A stretch of 8,566 nucleotides of DNA from Pseudomonadota bacterium (GCA_023428365.1 JAEYYQ010000129.1:1-8566), one strand, 5' to 3'; counted from the stretch's first letter, positions 1-7,853 are shown. Numbers and translations: made by a program. The notes: generated by a model not told the origin, from the letters alone.

Positions 1-242
1 CCCGTCAGGGTCTCGCCCGCAATCAGCACAACGAGTTGTCCGGCGTCGGGCTGTGGCACAGCCGCGCGCAACGTCGGCAGCAGGAGTGGTGCGAGAGCCA
101 GCGTCACCGAGATTGCGACTAGTAGACGGACCTGCATCGGAACGCGCGGGCTGGAAAAGCCCGGCATCAGCATGAAGCAACCGCCGATCCGGCAGAACAG
201 CACGAAGGCCAGGAGCACGCTGTCCGGCCCGAGCCCCGTCAC
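1..242 (-). CDS. fliR: Flagellar export gate protein FliR, N-terminal part
   Basis: FliR is the third small subunit of the FliPQR gate in the inner membrane. Only the first 80 codons are present because the window ends. Reading from the GTG at 242 gives [20 protein letters not shown], then [17 protein letters not shown] and a hydrophobic stretch [13 protein letters not shown]. The C-R-I-G and M-P-G-F-S-S-x-R-V-P motifs are typical of the FliR N-terminus, which spans two membrane helices here. The start overlaps the flhA stop as GTGA, the same junction as flaF/flbT, and no strong ribosome site is visible, which points to translational coupling. The identity is secure from motif and position; the C-terminus is unseen. 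Confidence 0.92.
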   Translation of the reverse strand, partial: MTGLGPDSVLLAFVLFCRIGGCFMLMPGFSSPRVPMQVRLLVAISVTLALAPLLLPTLRAAVPQPDAGQLVVLIAGETLT

Positions 243-2329
243 GAGATCGCGCCCAATGCCTTGATCTGTGTGCCACGGGCAATCTCGATATGTGACAGCA
301 CCGGCAACGTCGGGAACAACCGCTCGGTCACCATCCGTACATACGGCCGCGCTTCAGGCGCAGTGACCAATACGAACTGGTGGCCCTGGTCCATATGCGA
401 CCGGATGGATTTAGTGGCTTCCGTTCCGAATTGCTCGATCAAATGCGGATCGATATCGAATTCGGCGACATCGCCTTTCGCGTCACGCTTCAAGCTCTGA
501 TGGAAAACAAGCTCCCACCGGCTGCCAAGCCGGAGCACCTTGAGCGTCTCGCCGTCCGAAAGATCTCCGCAAATCTGCTGCGCCATGCGCATCCGCACGT
601 GCTCGACGAGTTGTTCGGATCTGCGCACGTGGCCGGCCACCTCAGCGATCGCCTCCAGAATGAGATGCAGATTGCGGATGGAGACGCGCTCAGCCAGCAG
701 AAGTTTCAGAACAGCCTGCAATCCGGAGAAGGAGAGTTGCGAGGGAATAATTTCATCGACCAGCCGGCGATATTCCGGGTCCAGCCGATCAATCAGCGCG
801 CGCACGTCCTTATAGGACAGGAGCTGCGCGAGATTATTGCGGATCACTTCGCGCAGATGCGTCAACAGAACCGACACGTTGTCGACCGGTGTGAAACCTT
901 CGCGCTTCACATTGGGAACGAAGACTTCCGGAACCCAAACCGCCTTCATCCCGAAAGCCGGCTCCCGCACTTCGTCGCACGGCACGTCGGGCCGCGGCCC
1001 CTCGCCGACGATCACGAGCATGTCGCCGATACGTAGGGATTCAGTCGCAGCGACGGTGCCGTGGATCTTGATCTGATAAGCCTTGGGCGGCAGCATCAGA
1101 TCGTCGGTGAGTTTGATCTCGGGCACGACAAAACCATACTGACGCGCAAACGCACGCCGCATCTTGGCGACGCGTTGAGCCAGCTCATTGTGCGATGACA
1201 ACAGCCCCGTCGAGAGCTGCTTGCCGAAGCACAGCTCGATCTCCACCGCACGAAGCTGCTCTTTGACGGACGAACGCGCCTCTTCGTCGGCAAGCTGTTT
1301 GGCATCGGCTTCGCGCGCAGCCACCAGCGCCTGCGCCTCGGCCTGACGCTTCGGAATAAGGTAGGCGACCGCCGCAAGGCATCCCGCCAGGAATGCAAAC
1401 GGAAGGAAAGGCAGGCCAGGCGCAAGCGCCAGAACACCGATGACAAAAGCTGCGAGCAGCAGCGCCTTCGGATACCGGCCGAGCTGTCCGAAAACCGCCT
1501 TCTCAGCGGAACCCTGAGTGCCACCCTTCGAAACGAGCAGACCAGCTGCCAGCGAAATGATCAGCGCTGGAATCTGCGACACGAGACCATCACCAACGGA
1601 GAGCTTCGTGAACACATCAACGGCGTGAGAAGCCGTCATATCGTAGCGGAAAATACCGATGACGATACCGCCGACGACATTGACCACCGTGATAATAATG
1701 CCGGCGATTGCGTCACCGCGGACGAACTTCGAAGCACCGTCCATGGAGCCGAAAAATGCACTTTCCTCTTCGAGTTCTCGGCGACGGCGCATAGCCTCCT
1801 TGTCGTCGATCAGGCCCGCATTGAGGTCGGCGTCAATTGCCATCTGCTTGCCGGGGATCGCATCGAGGGTGAAGCGCGCGCCGACTTCAGCGATACGCGT
1901 CGCGCCCTTGGTGATGACGAGAAAGTTCACCGTAACCAGAATCACGAAGACGATCGTGCCGATAACGAAATCGCCGCTCATGACGAAGTTGGCGAAGCCG
2001 GCAATTACATGCCCGGCGGCAGTGACACCCTGCGCGCCGTCCGACAGGATCAATCGCGTTGTGGCGATATTCAATGCCAAGCGCAAGAGCGTTGCGATCA
2101 GCAGCACGGTTGGGAAAGCTGAGAATTCGAGCGGCTTTTGAATCCAGAGCGCGACCATCAAGATCAGGACTGACAGCGCAATAGAAAATGCCAACCCGAT
2201 ATCAATCAGTACGGCCGGAAGCGGCAGGAACAGAACGGTAAGAATAAAGACGATACCGACTGCGAAGCCGATATCTCTGCCGTAGGAGCGATCGATGGGA
2301 TCTATTGTCGATGCGGACGTCGCCGCCAT
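239..2329 (-). CDS. flhA: Flagellar type III export gate protein FlhA
   Basis: FlhA forms the nonameric ring of the flagellar export gate and couples proton flow to protein export, docking substrates and chaperones on its cytoplasmic domain. The chosen product has 696 residues from the ATG at 2329; a GTG at 2365 would give 708. About eight membrane segments lie between residues 19 and 325. The FHIPEP signature [18 protein letters not shown] is at 145-162, and FVRGDAIAG (202-210) carries D206, which should match the functionally critical Asp208 of Salmonella. A charged Ala/Glu-rich linker (327-365) leads to the cytoplasmic domain, with [18 protein letters not shown] at 467-484. The length is as expected and no lesion is seen. 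The TGA stop overlaps the fliR GTG start by four bases. Confidence 0.96.
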   Translation of the reverse strand: MAATSASTIDPIDRSYGRDIGFAVGIVFILTVLFLPLPAVLIDIGLAFSIALSVLILMVALWIQKPLEFSAFPTVLLIATLLRLALNIATTRLILSDGAQGVTAAGHVIAGFANFVMSGDFVIGTIVFVILVTVNFLVITKGATRIAEVGARFTLDAIPGKQMAIDADLNAGLIDDKEAMRRRRELEEESAFFGSMDGASKFVRGDAIAGIIITVVNVVGGIVIGIFRYDMTASHAVDVFTKLSVGDGLVSQIPALIISLAAGLLVSKGGTQGSAEKAVFGQLGRYPKALLLAAFVIGVLALAPGLPFLPFAFLAGCLAAVAYLIPKRQAEAQALVAAREADAKQLADEEARSSVKEQLRAVEIELCFGKQLSTGLLSSHNELAQRVAKMRRAFARQYGFVVPEIKLTDDLMLPPKAYQIKIHGTVAATESLRIGDMLVIVGEGPRPDVPCDEVREPAFGMKAVWVPEVFVPNVKREGFTPVDNVSVLLTHLREVIRNNLAQLLSYKDVRALIDRLDPEYRRLVDEIIPSQLSFSGLQAVLKLLLAERVSIRNLHLILEAIAEVAGHVRRSEQLVEHVRMRMAQQICGDLSDGETLKVLRLGSRWELVFHQSLKRDAKGDVAEFDIDPHLIEQFGTEATKSIRSHMDQGHQFVLVTAPEARPYVRMVTERLFPTLPVLSHIEIARGTQIKALGAIS

Positions 2330-2467
2330 GCCTGCCCCTCGTGACGGTTGCAGCCGCTTTTCCACCTATTGCGACGCAACCTGCCCTGCGAGACTTTCCC
2401 GAGCCTTACGGAACCGTCAGACGTCCACAACAATGTCGCACTGTGGCATGGGCACCCGCTTCTTTCG
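2330..2467 (-). other. 138-bp gap between fliQ and flhA
   Basis: This is the longest non-coding stretch between genes in the window. It holds a short palindrome, TTGCG-A-CGCAA (plus strand 2369-2379), and a 6-bp inverted repeat ggttgc/gcaacc (2346-2351 and 2376-2381) that shares bases with the palindrome. Only a trivial 10-codon open frame is seen on the minus strand. I see no classical terminator or clear promoter. An in-frame GTG at 2365 would extend flhA by 12 residues into it. Confidence 0.5.
2335..2340 (-). promoter_or_regulatory. Ribosome binding site of flhA
   Basis: GAGGGG on the minus strand lies 5 bases before the ATG at 2329. It decides for this start over the in-frame GTG at 2365, which has no good site upstream. 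Confidence 0.65.
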
Positions 2468-2734
2468 TCAGAAGCCGTTTTCGATCCGCGAATAGACCTG
2501 TTCAGCGAACGTATAAATCACCGAACCAACGAAGGGGGCGGTCAAAGACGCAGTCACCAGAATGGCAATGATCTTGGGAATGAACGTCAGCGTGATTTCC
2601 TGGACCTGCGTCAAAGCCTGCAGAAGTGCAATCGCAATGCCAACCAGCATCGCAGCGGCCACAGCGGGACTCGAGGCAACGATAATGGTCCAGATCGTCG
2701 CCTGCACGAGATCCAGCGCATCGGCCTGATTCAT
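2468..2734 (-). CDS. fliQ: Flagellar export gate protein FliQ
   Basis: FliQ is a small inner-membrane subunit of the FliPQR export gate. The 88-residue protein starts MNQADALDLVQATIWTIIVA and has two hydrophobic segments (about 14-40 and 52-80). Between them is the family motif LLQALTQVQEITLTFIPKI (37-55). Length matches the family. The same frame stays open upstream across flgD, but that part does not look like FliQ, so the start is the ATG at 2734, two bases after the flgD stop. No clear Shine-Dalgarno is visible, which suggests translation is coupled to flgD. It is followed by the only sizeable gap in the lower part of the operon. Confidence 0.95.
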   Translation of the reverse strand: MNQADALDLVQATIWTIIVASSPAVAAAMLVGIAIALLQALTQVQEITLTFIPKIIAILVTASLTAPFVGSVIYTFAEQVYSRIENGF

Positions 2735-2736
2735 GG

Positions 2737-3138
2737 TCAGGTTACCGTTACACCAGGTTCGAGTGGGATTTCTGTCCCATCCGCGAGGACAGCGACCGCT
2801 CCGCCGGAGATGACGCGAAGTGCCGTGACTTGTCCGGTTGTGTTCCCATCTGCTGACGTGACCGTACGTCCGATCACTCCGTCGGCCTGAGACAACGCCA
2901 TCGACGTGATGAGAGCATCGAGCTTGGTATTCATCTTGATGCTCTGCTCGACGTTGGAAAATGATGCGAGCTGGGCCATCTGCTGCGAGGGATCCATCGG
3001 TTGCGTCGGATCCTGATTTTTGAGCTGTGCAACGAGCAAGTTCAAAAATGCATCGTAGTCCAGCGTCGATGAGGACGCCTTTGTTTGGGACGTCGTATTC
3101 GTCCCCATCGTGGATGCGCCGGTTCCGTCTACTTGCAT
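2737..3138 (-). CDS. flgD: Flagellar hook assembly scaffold FlgD (short form)
   Basis: FlgD caps the growing hook and lets FlgE subunits polymerise. The 133-residue protein has the conserved N-terminal block FLNLLVAQLKNQDPTQPMD (31-49) followed by QLASFSNVEQ (56-65) and a helix to about residue 84. The C-terminal 45 residues look like a lone SH3/tudor-type strand set: IGRTV, then GQVTALRV, then VAVLADGTEIPL. The Ig-like insertion found in enteric FlgD (over 200 residues) is absent. Short FlgD is usual in Hyphomicrobiales, so I read it as intact. The ATG at 3138 overlaps the flbT end by 10 bases; an internal ATG at 3108 is a possible alternative. fliQ follows after two bases. Confidence 0.9.
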   Translation of the reverse strand: MQVDGTGASTMGTNTTSQTKASSSTLDYDAFLNLLVAQLKNQDPTQPMDPSQQMAQLASFSNVEQSIKMNTKLDALITSMALSQADGVIGRTVTSADGNTTGQVTALRVISGGAVAVLADGTEIPLEPGVTVT

Positions 3139-3578
3139 GGCACAAGCTCTCGCTGATTGTGATCCGTGGTCATGGCCTGCGGCTGCGCCCTTGCCAGAAT
3201 CGCTTCTTCTATTGCGTACAGACCGCGAATGATCTTCAACGCATCAAACACCTTGGCGGTCGAAATCTGCTGATGAACGCGCTGCAATCCCGCAAGGACG
3301 TCGGCATTTTTGAAAGACACCAGCAAAAGCGCATACGATTGCTCAAACATCGCGCGCGCTTCCGGCGCCTTGGTCGGGTCGATCAGCATCGTCTGAACAA
3401 TGAAATACAGCTGGCGCAGAGGCGTCGTCGCCTGCTCGGCCAGCAAAACATGGCTTTCGAGCAGGAAAGCAACGTCGTTCAACAACTCCATGGATACTTT
3501 GCGATCAACACGCACCACCGCGCCATTGATATATATACGTTCCCCTGCGCGCAGTGAGATATGCATGGCCGCCTTCAC
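3129..3578 (-). CDS. flbT: Flagellin synthesis repressor/regulator FlbT
   Basis: FlbT binds flagellin mRNA leaders in Caulobacter and represses translation until the hook is complete. In Brucella the orthologue is needed for flagellin production, so the sign of regulation here is open. The 149-residue protein begins MKAAMHISLRAGERIYINGA and contains VVRVDRKVSMELLNDV (21-36) and TTPLRQLYFIVQTMLI (51-66), both diagnostic. The start is a GTG at 3578 overlapping the flaF stop as GTGA. It is preferred over the ATG at 3566 because homologues keep the residues before HISLRAGE and because the overlap gives coupling. No good Shine-Dalgarno precedes it. The end overlaps the flgD start by 10 bases. No flagellin gene is in the window, so its target is elsewhere. 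Confidence 0.94.
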   Translation of the reverse strand: MKAAMHISLRAGERIYINGAVVRVDRKVSMELLNDVAFLLESHVLLAEQATTPLRQLYFIVQTMLIDPTKAPEARAMFEQSYALLLVSFKNADVLAGLQRVHQQISTAKVFDALKIIRGLYAIEEAILARAQPQAMTTDHNQRELVPCK

Positions 3579-3922
3579 CTAAGGCCGTCAGCGATTGAGC
3601 GCGTGACGTCGATCAAACCGCGGAAGTTTTTCGATTCTTCCTGCCTGATCTGTTCGGCTTCGCGCATGATCCACAGCCCGATTGAAATCAGATCCGCACG
3701 CAACGCTTTCGGCAGATCGTTCTCTGCATTGGCCAGATCCTCGATCAGCATGCCCCACAGCCTGCGGACAAAATCGAGCGCATCGATAGCCTCGCGTGAG
3801 CGAGGGCCTTTCGCTTCGGCACACTCCAGCAGCTCGATGGCATGCTCGATCGCCATACGTTCACGCTGACGCGCATCTCGCGGCGCTTCTTCCAGAACTT
3901 CCGCATAGGAAAAATTATACAT
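3575..3922 (-). CDS. flaF: Flagellin biosynthesis regulator FlaF
   Basis: FlaF is a small cytoplasmic alphaproteobacterial protein needed for flagellin production or secretion. In Caulobacter it acts opposite to FlbT on flagellin mRNA translation. The 115-residue protein starts MYNFSYAEVLEEAPRDARQR and is all-helical in character. It carries the family landmarks AIELLECAEAKGPRSREA (residues about 28-45), the FVRRLWGMLIEDLA segment (51-64) and SIGLWIMREAEQIR near residue 80-93. A GGCGGAA ribosome site (3929-3935) lies 6 bases before the ATG. The TGA stop overlaps the GTG start of flbT by four bases, so the two proteins are likely made in a coupled ratio, fitting their opposing roles. Confidence 0.94.
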   Translation of the reverse strand: MYNFSYAEVLEEAPRDARQRERMAIEHAIELLECAEAKGPRSREAIDALDFVRRLWGMLIEDLANAENDLPKALRADLISIGLWIMREAEQIRQEESKNFRGLIDVTRSIADGLR

Positions 3923-3935
3923 CAGTGTTTCCGCC

Positions 3936-4985
3936 CTAGAGATGGTTGAGCAGACTCATGTTCTGCATCCGCGCAGTCAGCGCATAGGATACTTCAATCT
4001 GGGTCATTAACGCGGTGACCCGCGTTGAAGCTTCGTACGGATCGACGCCTTCCAGGTTCATGATGTGCTTGGAGAAAATATCGACTTGGATCGATATGCG
4101 CTCTGTAGCGGTCGCCACGCGCTCCTGTGCCGTTCCAAGATTCGCCCGCACCTGAGTGAGCTTCGCGCCCGCCCCATTGATGAGCTTGGCAGCCTCATCG
4201 ATAACAACCCGGAATGCTGCGTCGTCGAGCTTATCAACCCCGAGATCCGACATCATCGTGTAAGCGCGAACCAGATCGCGTAGCGGCTGTATATTGGCGT
4301 TCGTCGAGCTTTCGATCATCTCGTTTGTCGAAATCCGACTGCCGATGTTCTGGTCTGAAGCCATCGACCAGTTTGCCGACCAGCCTGGATCTGCTGTCAG
4401 ATCCGCAAATGGTCCATCGAGAAACGCCTTCATATCCGCGGCGGAAATGTTGGCGACCGCTGGATCCGACTGTGTGATGCCGAATGTATCAAAGAATGCC
4501 GTTGCCACGGCTTGCCTGCCCGCAGACGGCGGATTGCCTAAATATTGCGCCATCGGCTCAGAATTGACATTGATGCCCGCAAAAATATAAGCACCGCCAA
4601 TTTCGGTGTTTATTCCATTTATCAGCGCTTCCAGCCGCGTCTTGGCCTCAACCTGAATGACGCTTGGGCCACTCTCGCTTTCACGAGACGCATTCACTGC
4701 ACTGAGAAAAGCCTCGGCATCGTCGGAGATGGATTGCAGCACGGCCTGCGTTGAATCAAGTCGCGTCGCAACCAATGCGTTTGAATCTTTGATCGTGGAG
4801 AGGCGCGCATGATCCTGGCGCAACGACACCGTTTCAGAAGATCGAAACCCGATGCTGAGGCCGACGTCGCTATATCGACCTGTCGTCATCTCTTTCTGGG
4901 CGCCTGCCAGTTTGGCTTGAGCCTTAAGGAGCGTCAGACGTGTCGATTCAGTCAGCGCTATGGTCGAGACGAACGTGGTTTTCAT
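3936..4985 (-). CDS. flgL: Flagellar hook-associated protein 3, FlgL
   Basis: FlgL is the second junction protein, placed between FlgK and the flagellin filament. I took the ATG at 4985, giving 349 residues that begin MKTTFVSTIALTES. An upstream in-frame start at 5006 would overlap the end of flgK and add seven residues with no homology support. The N-terminal coiled coil (roughly 15-110) has the flagellin-like LAGAQKEMTTGRYSDVG segment. The middle contains GGAYIFAGIN, typical of FlgL. The C-terminal helix ends ARMQNMSLLNHL, close to the family ending SLLNYL. The ribosome site appears to be the GGGTGAAAG stretch that includes the flgK stop codon. flaF starts 13 bases after the flgL stop. Confidence 0.94.
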   Translation of the reverse strand: MKTTFVSTIALTESTRLTLLKAQAKLAGAQKEMTTGRYSDVGLSIGFRSSETVSLRQDHARLSTIKDSNALVATRLDSTQAVLQSISDDAEAFLSAVNASRESESGPSVIQVEAKTRLEALINGINTEIGGAYIFAGINVNSEPMAQYLGNPPSAGRQAVATAFFDTFGITQSDPAVANISAADMKAFLDGPFADLTADPGWSANWSMASDQNIGSRISTNEMIESSTNANIQPLRDLVRAYTMMSDLGVDKLDDAAFRVVIDEAAKLINGAGAKLTQVRANLGTAQERVATATERISIQVDIFSKHIMNLEGVDPYEASTRVTALMTQIEVSYALTARMQNMSLLNHL

Positions 4986-4989
4986 TCTT

Positions 4990-6459
4990 TCACCCGGCCG
5001 CCTCAAGCAGCGTGCGATACATGTTGTCGATTGTCGAAATCAGACGCGACGTAGCCTGGTAGCTTCGCTCCAGATTGAGCAACAGGATCATCTCCTCGTC
5101 GAGATTGACCCCAGTCACCTTTGAAAGAGCCTCCGACGACCTTTCGAACATGGTGGCTCGATAATCGGCCTCGGAATTCGCTGTCTTGCGCAGCTCCTGC
5201 AGCCAGCCGACCGATGACGATGCGAAATCGAGCAGCGTGGCATTTGCATTGAGTTGCGTATCTGGATCGAACGCCCTTTGCGCCGACAGCGTATCGATCA
5301 GCCCCTGCAAACGATCGCCGAAGCCGGCCGAACCGCTCGCGTTGTAGACATAGTCGGCGCCATTCATGCCGCCGTCGCGCAACAGAGTCGGATCTCCTCC
5401 GCGCGTAGGATCGACATTGGGATTGAGTTGAATGGAAGCCGCCAAACCGGAAATGACGCTTCCCGACGCAGGAATCGCGGGCGCACCCGGCCAGGTGAAA
5501 AGTCCCGGCGCATCAGCGAGTGCCGGCGTCGCGGTCTGATCGCTCTCGGCAAAAACCTCAATCAGACCGCGAGCGATCTCATCAAGCTGAGTTTGATAGT
5601 CGACTGCGATTTCGTCGCGAACAGCAGCAAGTCCCGTCAGGCGCCCCGTACCGCTCGCCATGGCACCGACGTTGCCGGTGACCTGGACTCCGTCGATAAA
5701 GACCTGATTGCCCGCGAGGCCGGGCACCATCGTGTAGCTCTGCTCAAACGTAACCGACCGCGGCTTTGTTTCGAACAGCGTCACACCGCCATCCGTGACG
5801 ATGACCATGTCATTGTCACCGCGCGTCAGCGTCCTCACGCCGATCTCTTCGGAAATGGACAGTAACAGACGATCTCGCGCATCGAGATAGTCGGTCACGT
5901 CAGCACCAGTCCGAGTTCCCTTGACGACCGCGTTGTTGACGGTCTCGAACTGAGCCAGCAAAGAATTCAGCCGTCCAACTGCACCGGCCATATCGGCGTC
6001 AGCCTGTTCGCGCGTTGCCTGAACGGCGGCCGAAGCATCATGCAGCGCGTTCACGAGATCCTGGGCCGCATTCACGGCGGAGTGCGCGCGCGTCAGATCT
6101 TGTGGCCCGGTCGAGTACACCTGCAGCGCGTCGGCCAATTTACCGATGAGCGCCGCAGGAGAAGCATCAAGTTCTGGATCGCTGACCGTTATATCCAGCC
6201 GGTCGAGGCCAGCCACAATGGTATTCTGGCGTCCGGTTGCCGAGTTCGCCGTCAGCATATGCTGCAGCAGCGCGCTGTCGGAAACACGAGATACCGAATT
6301 CAGACGCACACCGGCGCCGGGAACAGTGACGATATTGGCAGTCTTGCGCGACGTCAGAATATCGCTCCCAGTCGTCACGTTTCGCGAGACGGCCGAGGTT
6401 TGACTTGCCGTAGCTGAAATACCGCTTTGGGCGATCTGAAGGGCATTCGACAACGTCAT
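4990..6459 (-). CDS. flgK: Flagellar hook-associated protein 1, FlgK
   Basis: FlgK forms the first ring of the hook-filament junction after the hook reaches full length. The 489-residue protein starts MTLSNALQIAQSGI, with an N-terminal amphipathic helix that contributes to the inner D0/D1 core, and has a variable central part. It ends with the typical flagellar C-terminal helix: EEMILLLNLERSYQATSRLI, then a D-N-M-Y-R-T-L-L motif near the last ten residues. The motif LNSLLAQFETVNNAVVKGT, about 40% along, matches remembered rhizobial FlgK. The ribosome site GAAGGAA (6469-6475) lies 9 bases before the ATG at 6459. The stop codon is 4 bases before the flgL start, so the two junction proteins are probably made together. 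Confidence 0.95.
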   Translation of the reverse strand: MTLSNALQIAQSGISATASQTSAVSRNVTTGSDILTSRKTANIVTVPGAGVRLNSVSRVSDSALLQHMLTANSATGRQNTIVAGLDRLDITVSDPELDASPAALIGKLADALQVYSTGPQDLTRAHSAVNAAQDLVNALHDASAAVQATREQADADMAGAVGRLNSLLAQFETVNNAVVKGTRTGADVTDYLDARDRLLLSISEEIGVRTLTRGDNDMVIVTDGGVTLFETKPRSVTFEQSYTMVPGLAGNQVFIDGVQVTGNVGAMASGTGRLTGLAAVRDEIAVDYQTQLDEIARGLIEVFAESDQTATPALADAPGLFTWPGAPAIPASGSVISGLAASIQLNPNVDPTRGGDPTLLRDGGMNGADYVYNASGSAGFGDRLQGLIDTLSAQRAFDPDTQLNANATLLDFASSSVGWLQELRKTANSEADYRATMFERSSEALSKVTGVNLDEEMILLLNLERSYQATSRLISTIDNMYRTLLEAAG

Positions 6460-6499
6460 TGCGCGCTATTCCTTCGCCCGAATTCCCAGCCCGCAATCA

Positions 6500-7750
6500 T
6501 CAGCGCTTCAAGTTGACGAGAACGTCCATCAAATCGGCCCCGGTTTGGAATACCTTGGAATTGGCCGTGTAATTACGCTGCGATTCAATCATCGCGGTCA
6601 GTTCGGAAGCGAGATCTACGGTTGACTGCTCCAGCGCGCCCGACGCGATGTTACCCAAACCACCATCACCGGCGAAACCGACTCTGACATCACCGGAATT
6701 GGCGCTTGGTGCGTAAACGTTGCCAGGCAACGACTGAAGATTGTCAGGGCTCGTGACTGTCGCGAGCGGAATTTTATGTGTCGCCACGCGCGCCGAATTT
6801 CTGAAAACAGCATAAAGCGTGCCGTCACTGGCAAACTCAATCCGCTCGACATCACTCGGCGCGTTGCCATTTATATCTGCAACCGAGTACGAATACGAAC
6901 CTGGAAGATGAGTCGATTGTGACATATCAAGCGTGAGCGTTTGACCATTAGGAATGGGAATCGACAGCGATGTCGTACCTCCCGTCAATTTACCCATTGC
7001 GTCAAAGGTCAGAGTTTCCGTTTCCAGCGGTCCCGACGAATACGGAAACCCTCCGCCAGCAGCAGCCGTGGCACGATCATAGACCGCGATCTCCCACGTC
7101 GTTGGACCGGTTTTGGTGCTGTAGACATCCAGAATAATCTCGTTACCAACATTGTCGTAGGACACAAGAGATGTCATTGCGGTGAAAACAGCGGCAGGAT
7201 CATTGCTCGACGGCAGATCCGCAGTAACGACGTCAGCGTTGTACGGCAAATTGACGTAAAAACGTCCCTCAGTCGACGCGTTGGCCTGCATAGCCAATTC
7301 ACCGATATTGATAACTTGAAGGGCCGCATATCCATTCGCGACGTCAGTCGGTCCGCCATCAGTCAGCGGATAGCCCATCAGATAGTAGCCTGCCGCATTG
7401 ACAAGCCGCCCCTGCCCATCCGGCACAAACGACCCGGCCCGCGTGAGATAAACCTGACCGCCACTGCCGCCGACGAGAAAGAATCCCTGACCATCAATTG
7501 CGAGATCCGTCGCAGAGGTCGTATAAGAATGCGTACCCTCGGCGCTGATTGCGTAGCGAACATCGGTGCGAACGCTGCCCGAAACGTAGCTGCCTTCGCC
7601 TGATTCAAGAATCATCGACGCAAATTCCGTCGACGCCCGCTTATAACCAGTCGTATTCATATTCGCGATGTTATCAGCGACCGTCGCCAGTCGATTTGCC
7701 TGCGCCGCCATACCGGACGCACCCGTTCGCATCATGCCATATAGGCTCAT
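6500..7750 (-). CDS. flgE: Flagellar hook protein FlgE
   Basis: FlgE is the major subunit of the curved hook that joins the rod to the filament. It is exported through the flagellar type III system and polymerises under the FlgD cap. The 416-residue protein has the basal-body/hook N-terminal helix (residues 1-30) followed by the rod-family motif NTTGYKR (32-38). The DLAIDGQGFF segment at 82-91 marks entry into the hook body, and the C-terminal helix contains SQRNYTANSKVFQTG and ends LVNLKR. The length is in the usual range for Hyphomicrobiales hook proteins. The ATG at 7750 follows GGGAA by 8 bases and gives the standard N-terminus MSLYGMMRTG. It lies directly downstream of ftcR and 40 bases before flgK, and is likely the first structural gene of the operon. 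Confidence 0.96.
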   Translation of the reverse strand: MSLYGMMRTGASGMAAQANRLATVADNIANMNTTGYKRASTEFASMILESGEGSYVSGSVRTDVRYAISAEGTHSYTTSATDLAIDGQGFFLVGGSGGQVYLTRAGSFVPDGQGRLVNAAGYYLMGYPLTDGGPTDVANGYAALQVINIGELAMQANASTEGRFYVNLPYNADVVTADLPSSNDPAAVFTAMTSLVSYDNVGNEIILDVYSTKTGPTTWEIAVYDRATAAAGGGFPYSSGPLETETLTFDAMGKLTGGTTSLSIPIPNGQTLTLDMSQSTHLPGSYSYSVADINGNAPSDVERIEFASDGTLYAVFRNSARVATHKIPLATVTSPDNLQSLPGNVYAPSANSGDVRVGFAGDGGLGNIASGALEQSTVDLASELTAMIESQRNYTANSKVFQTGADLMDVLVNLKR

Positions 7751-7853
7751 CGCGCAGATTCCCGAGATCTTGCTTCTGATGAAACGAAACTGACAGACAG
7801 GGCTTGCGCGGGGCTGAATGGCGCAAAAACGAAAGCGCCATTTCGTGCCACAT
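7751..7853 (-). promoter_or_regulatory. ftcR-flgE intergenic region, candidate promoter region of the flgE operon
   Basis: This 103-bp gap separates the regulator from a compact chain of structural genes, so it is the most natural place for a promoter of the flgE-onward operon. It holds a perfect 8-bp inverted repeat (7817-7842) and two direct copies of AAACGAAA on the plus strand (7782-7789 and 7827-7834), 45 bp apart. I could not pick out a convincing -35/-10 pair. The flgE ribosome site, GGGAA on the minus strand at 7759-7763, lies 8 bases before the ATG. The promoter role is inferred from position. Confidence 0.4.
7817..7842. repeat. Perfect 8-bp inverted repeat with 10-base centre, 3' of ftcR
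   Basis: The arms AATGGCGC (7817-7824) and GCGCCATT (7835-7842) are exact reverse complements around a 10-base A-rich centre (U-rich in the minus-strand transcript). It begins 11 bases after the ftcR stop codon. On the minus strand no U-tract follows the second arm, so it is not a standard intrinsic terminator. It may be a processing or attenuation hairpin in the ftcR transcript, or a palindromic protein-binding site upstream of flgE. Confidence 0.6.

Noticed and set aside
380..1036. 218-codon plus-strand open frame antisense to flhA
   Set aside because: It lies wholly within flhA, its product has no recognisable motif, and its composition is that of a reverse-strand shadow (rich in Arg, His, Gln).
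1625..2122. 165-codon plus-strand open frame antisense to the FlhA membrane region
   Set aside because: It is Asp/His/Arg-rich low-quality sequence, as expected from reading hydrophobic codons backwards, and has no supporting signals.
2365..2365. GTG start extending FlhA by 12 residues
   Set aside because: The added residues look unlike FlhA N-termini and no ribosome site precedes it, while the ATG at 2329 has GAGGGG at the right distance.
2735..3145. Long N-terminal extension of the fliQ frame over flgD
   Set aside because: The extension is out of frame with flgD, is Arg/His-rich and unlike FliQ. The family length of 88 residues starts exactly at the ATG at 2734.
3527..3540. AT-rich TATATATA-like run
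   Set aside because: It encodes the conserved Y-I-N-G segment of FlbT in frame, so it is explained by coding.
6941..7603. 220-codon plus-strand open frame antisense to flgE
   Set aside because: It is fully contained in a clear hook protein gene and shows no family resemblance or ribosome site.
7836..7853. Possible sigma-54 promoter after ftcR: TGGCACG followed by GGCGC on the minus strand
   Set aside because: The -24 element matches well, but the required GC at the -12 position is shifted by one base and the TTGC element is missing. Sigma-54 is also not the usual flagellar factor in this order.
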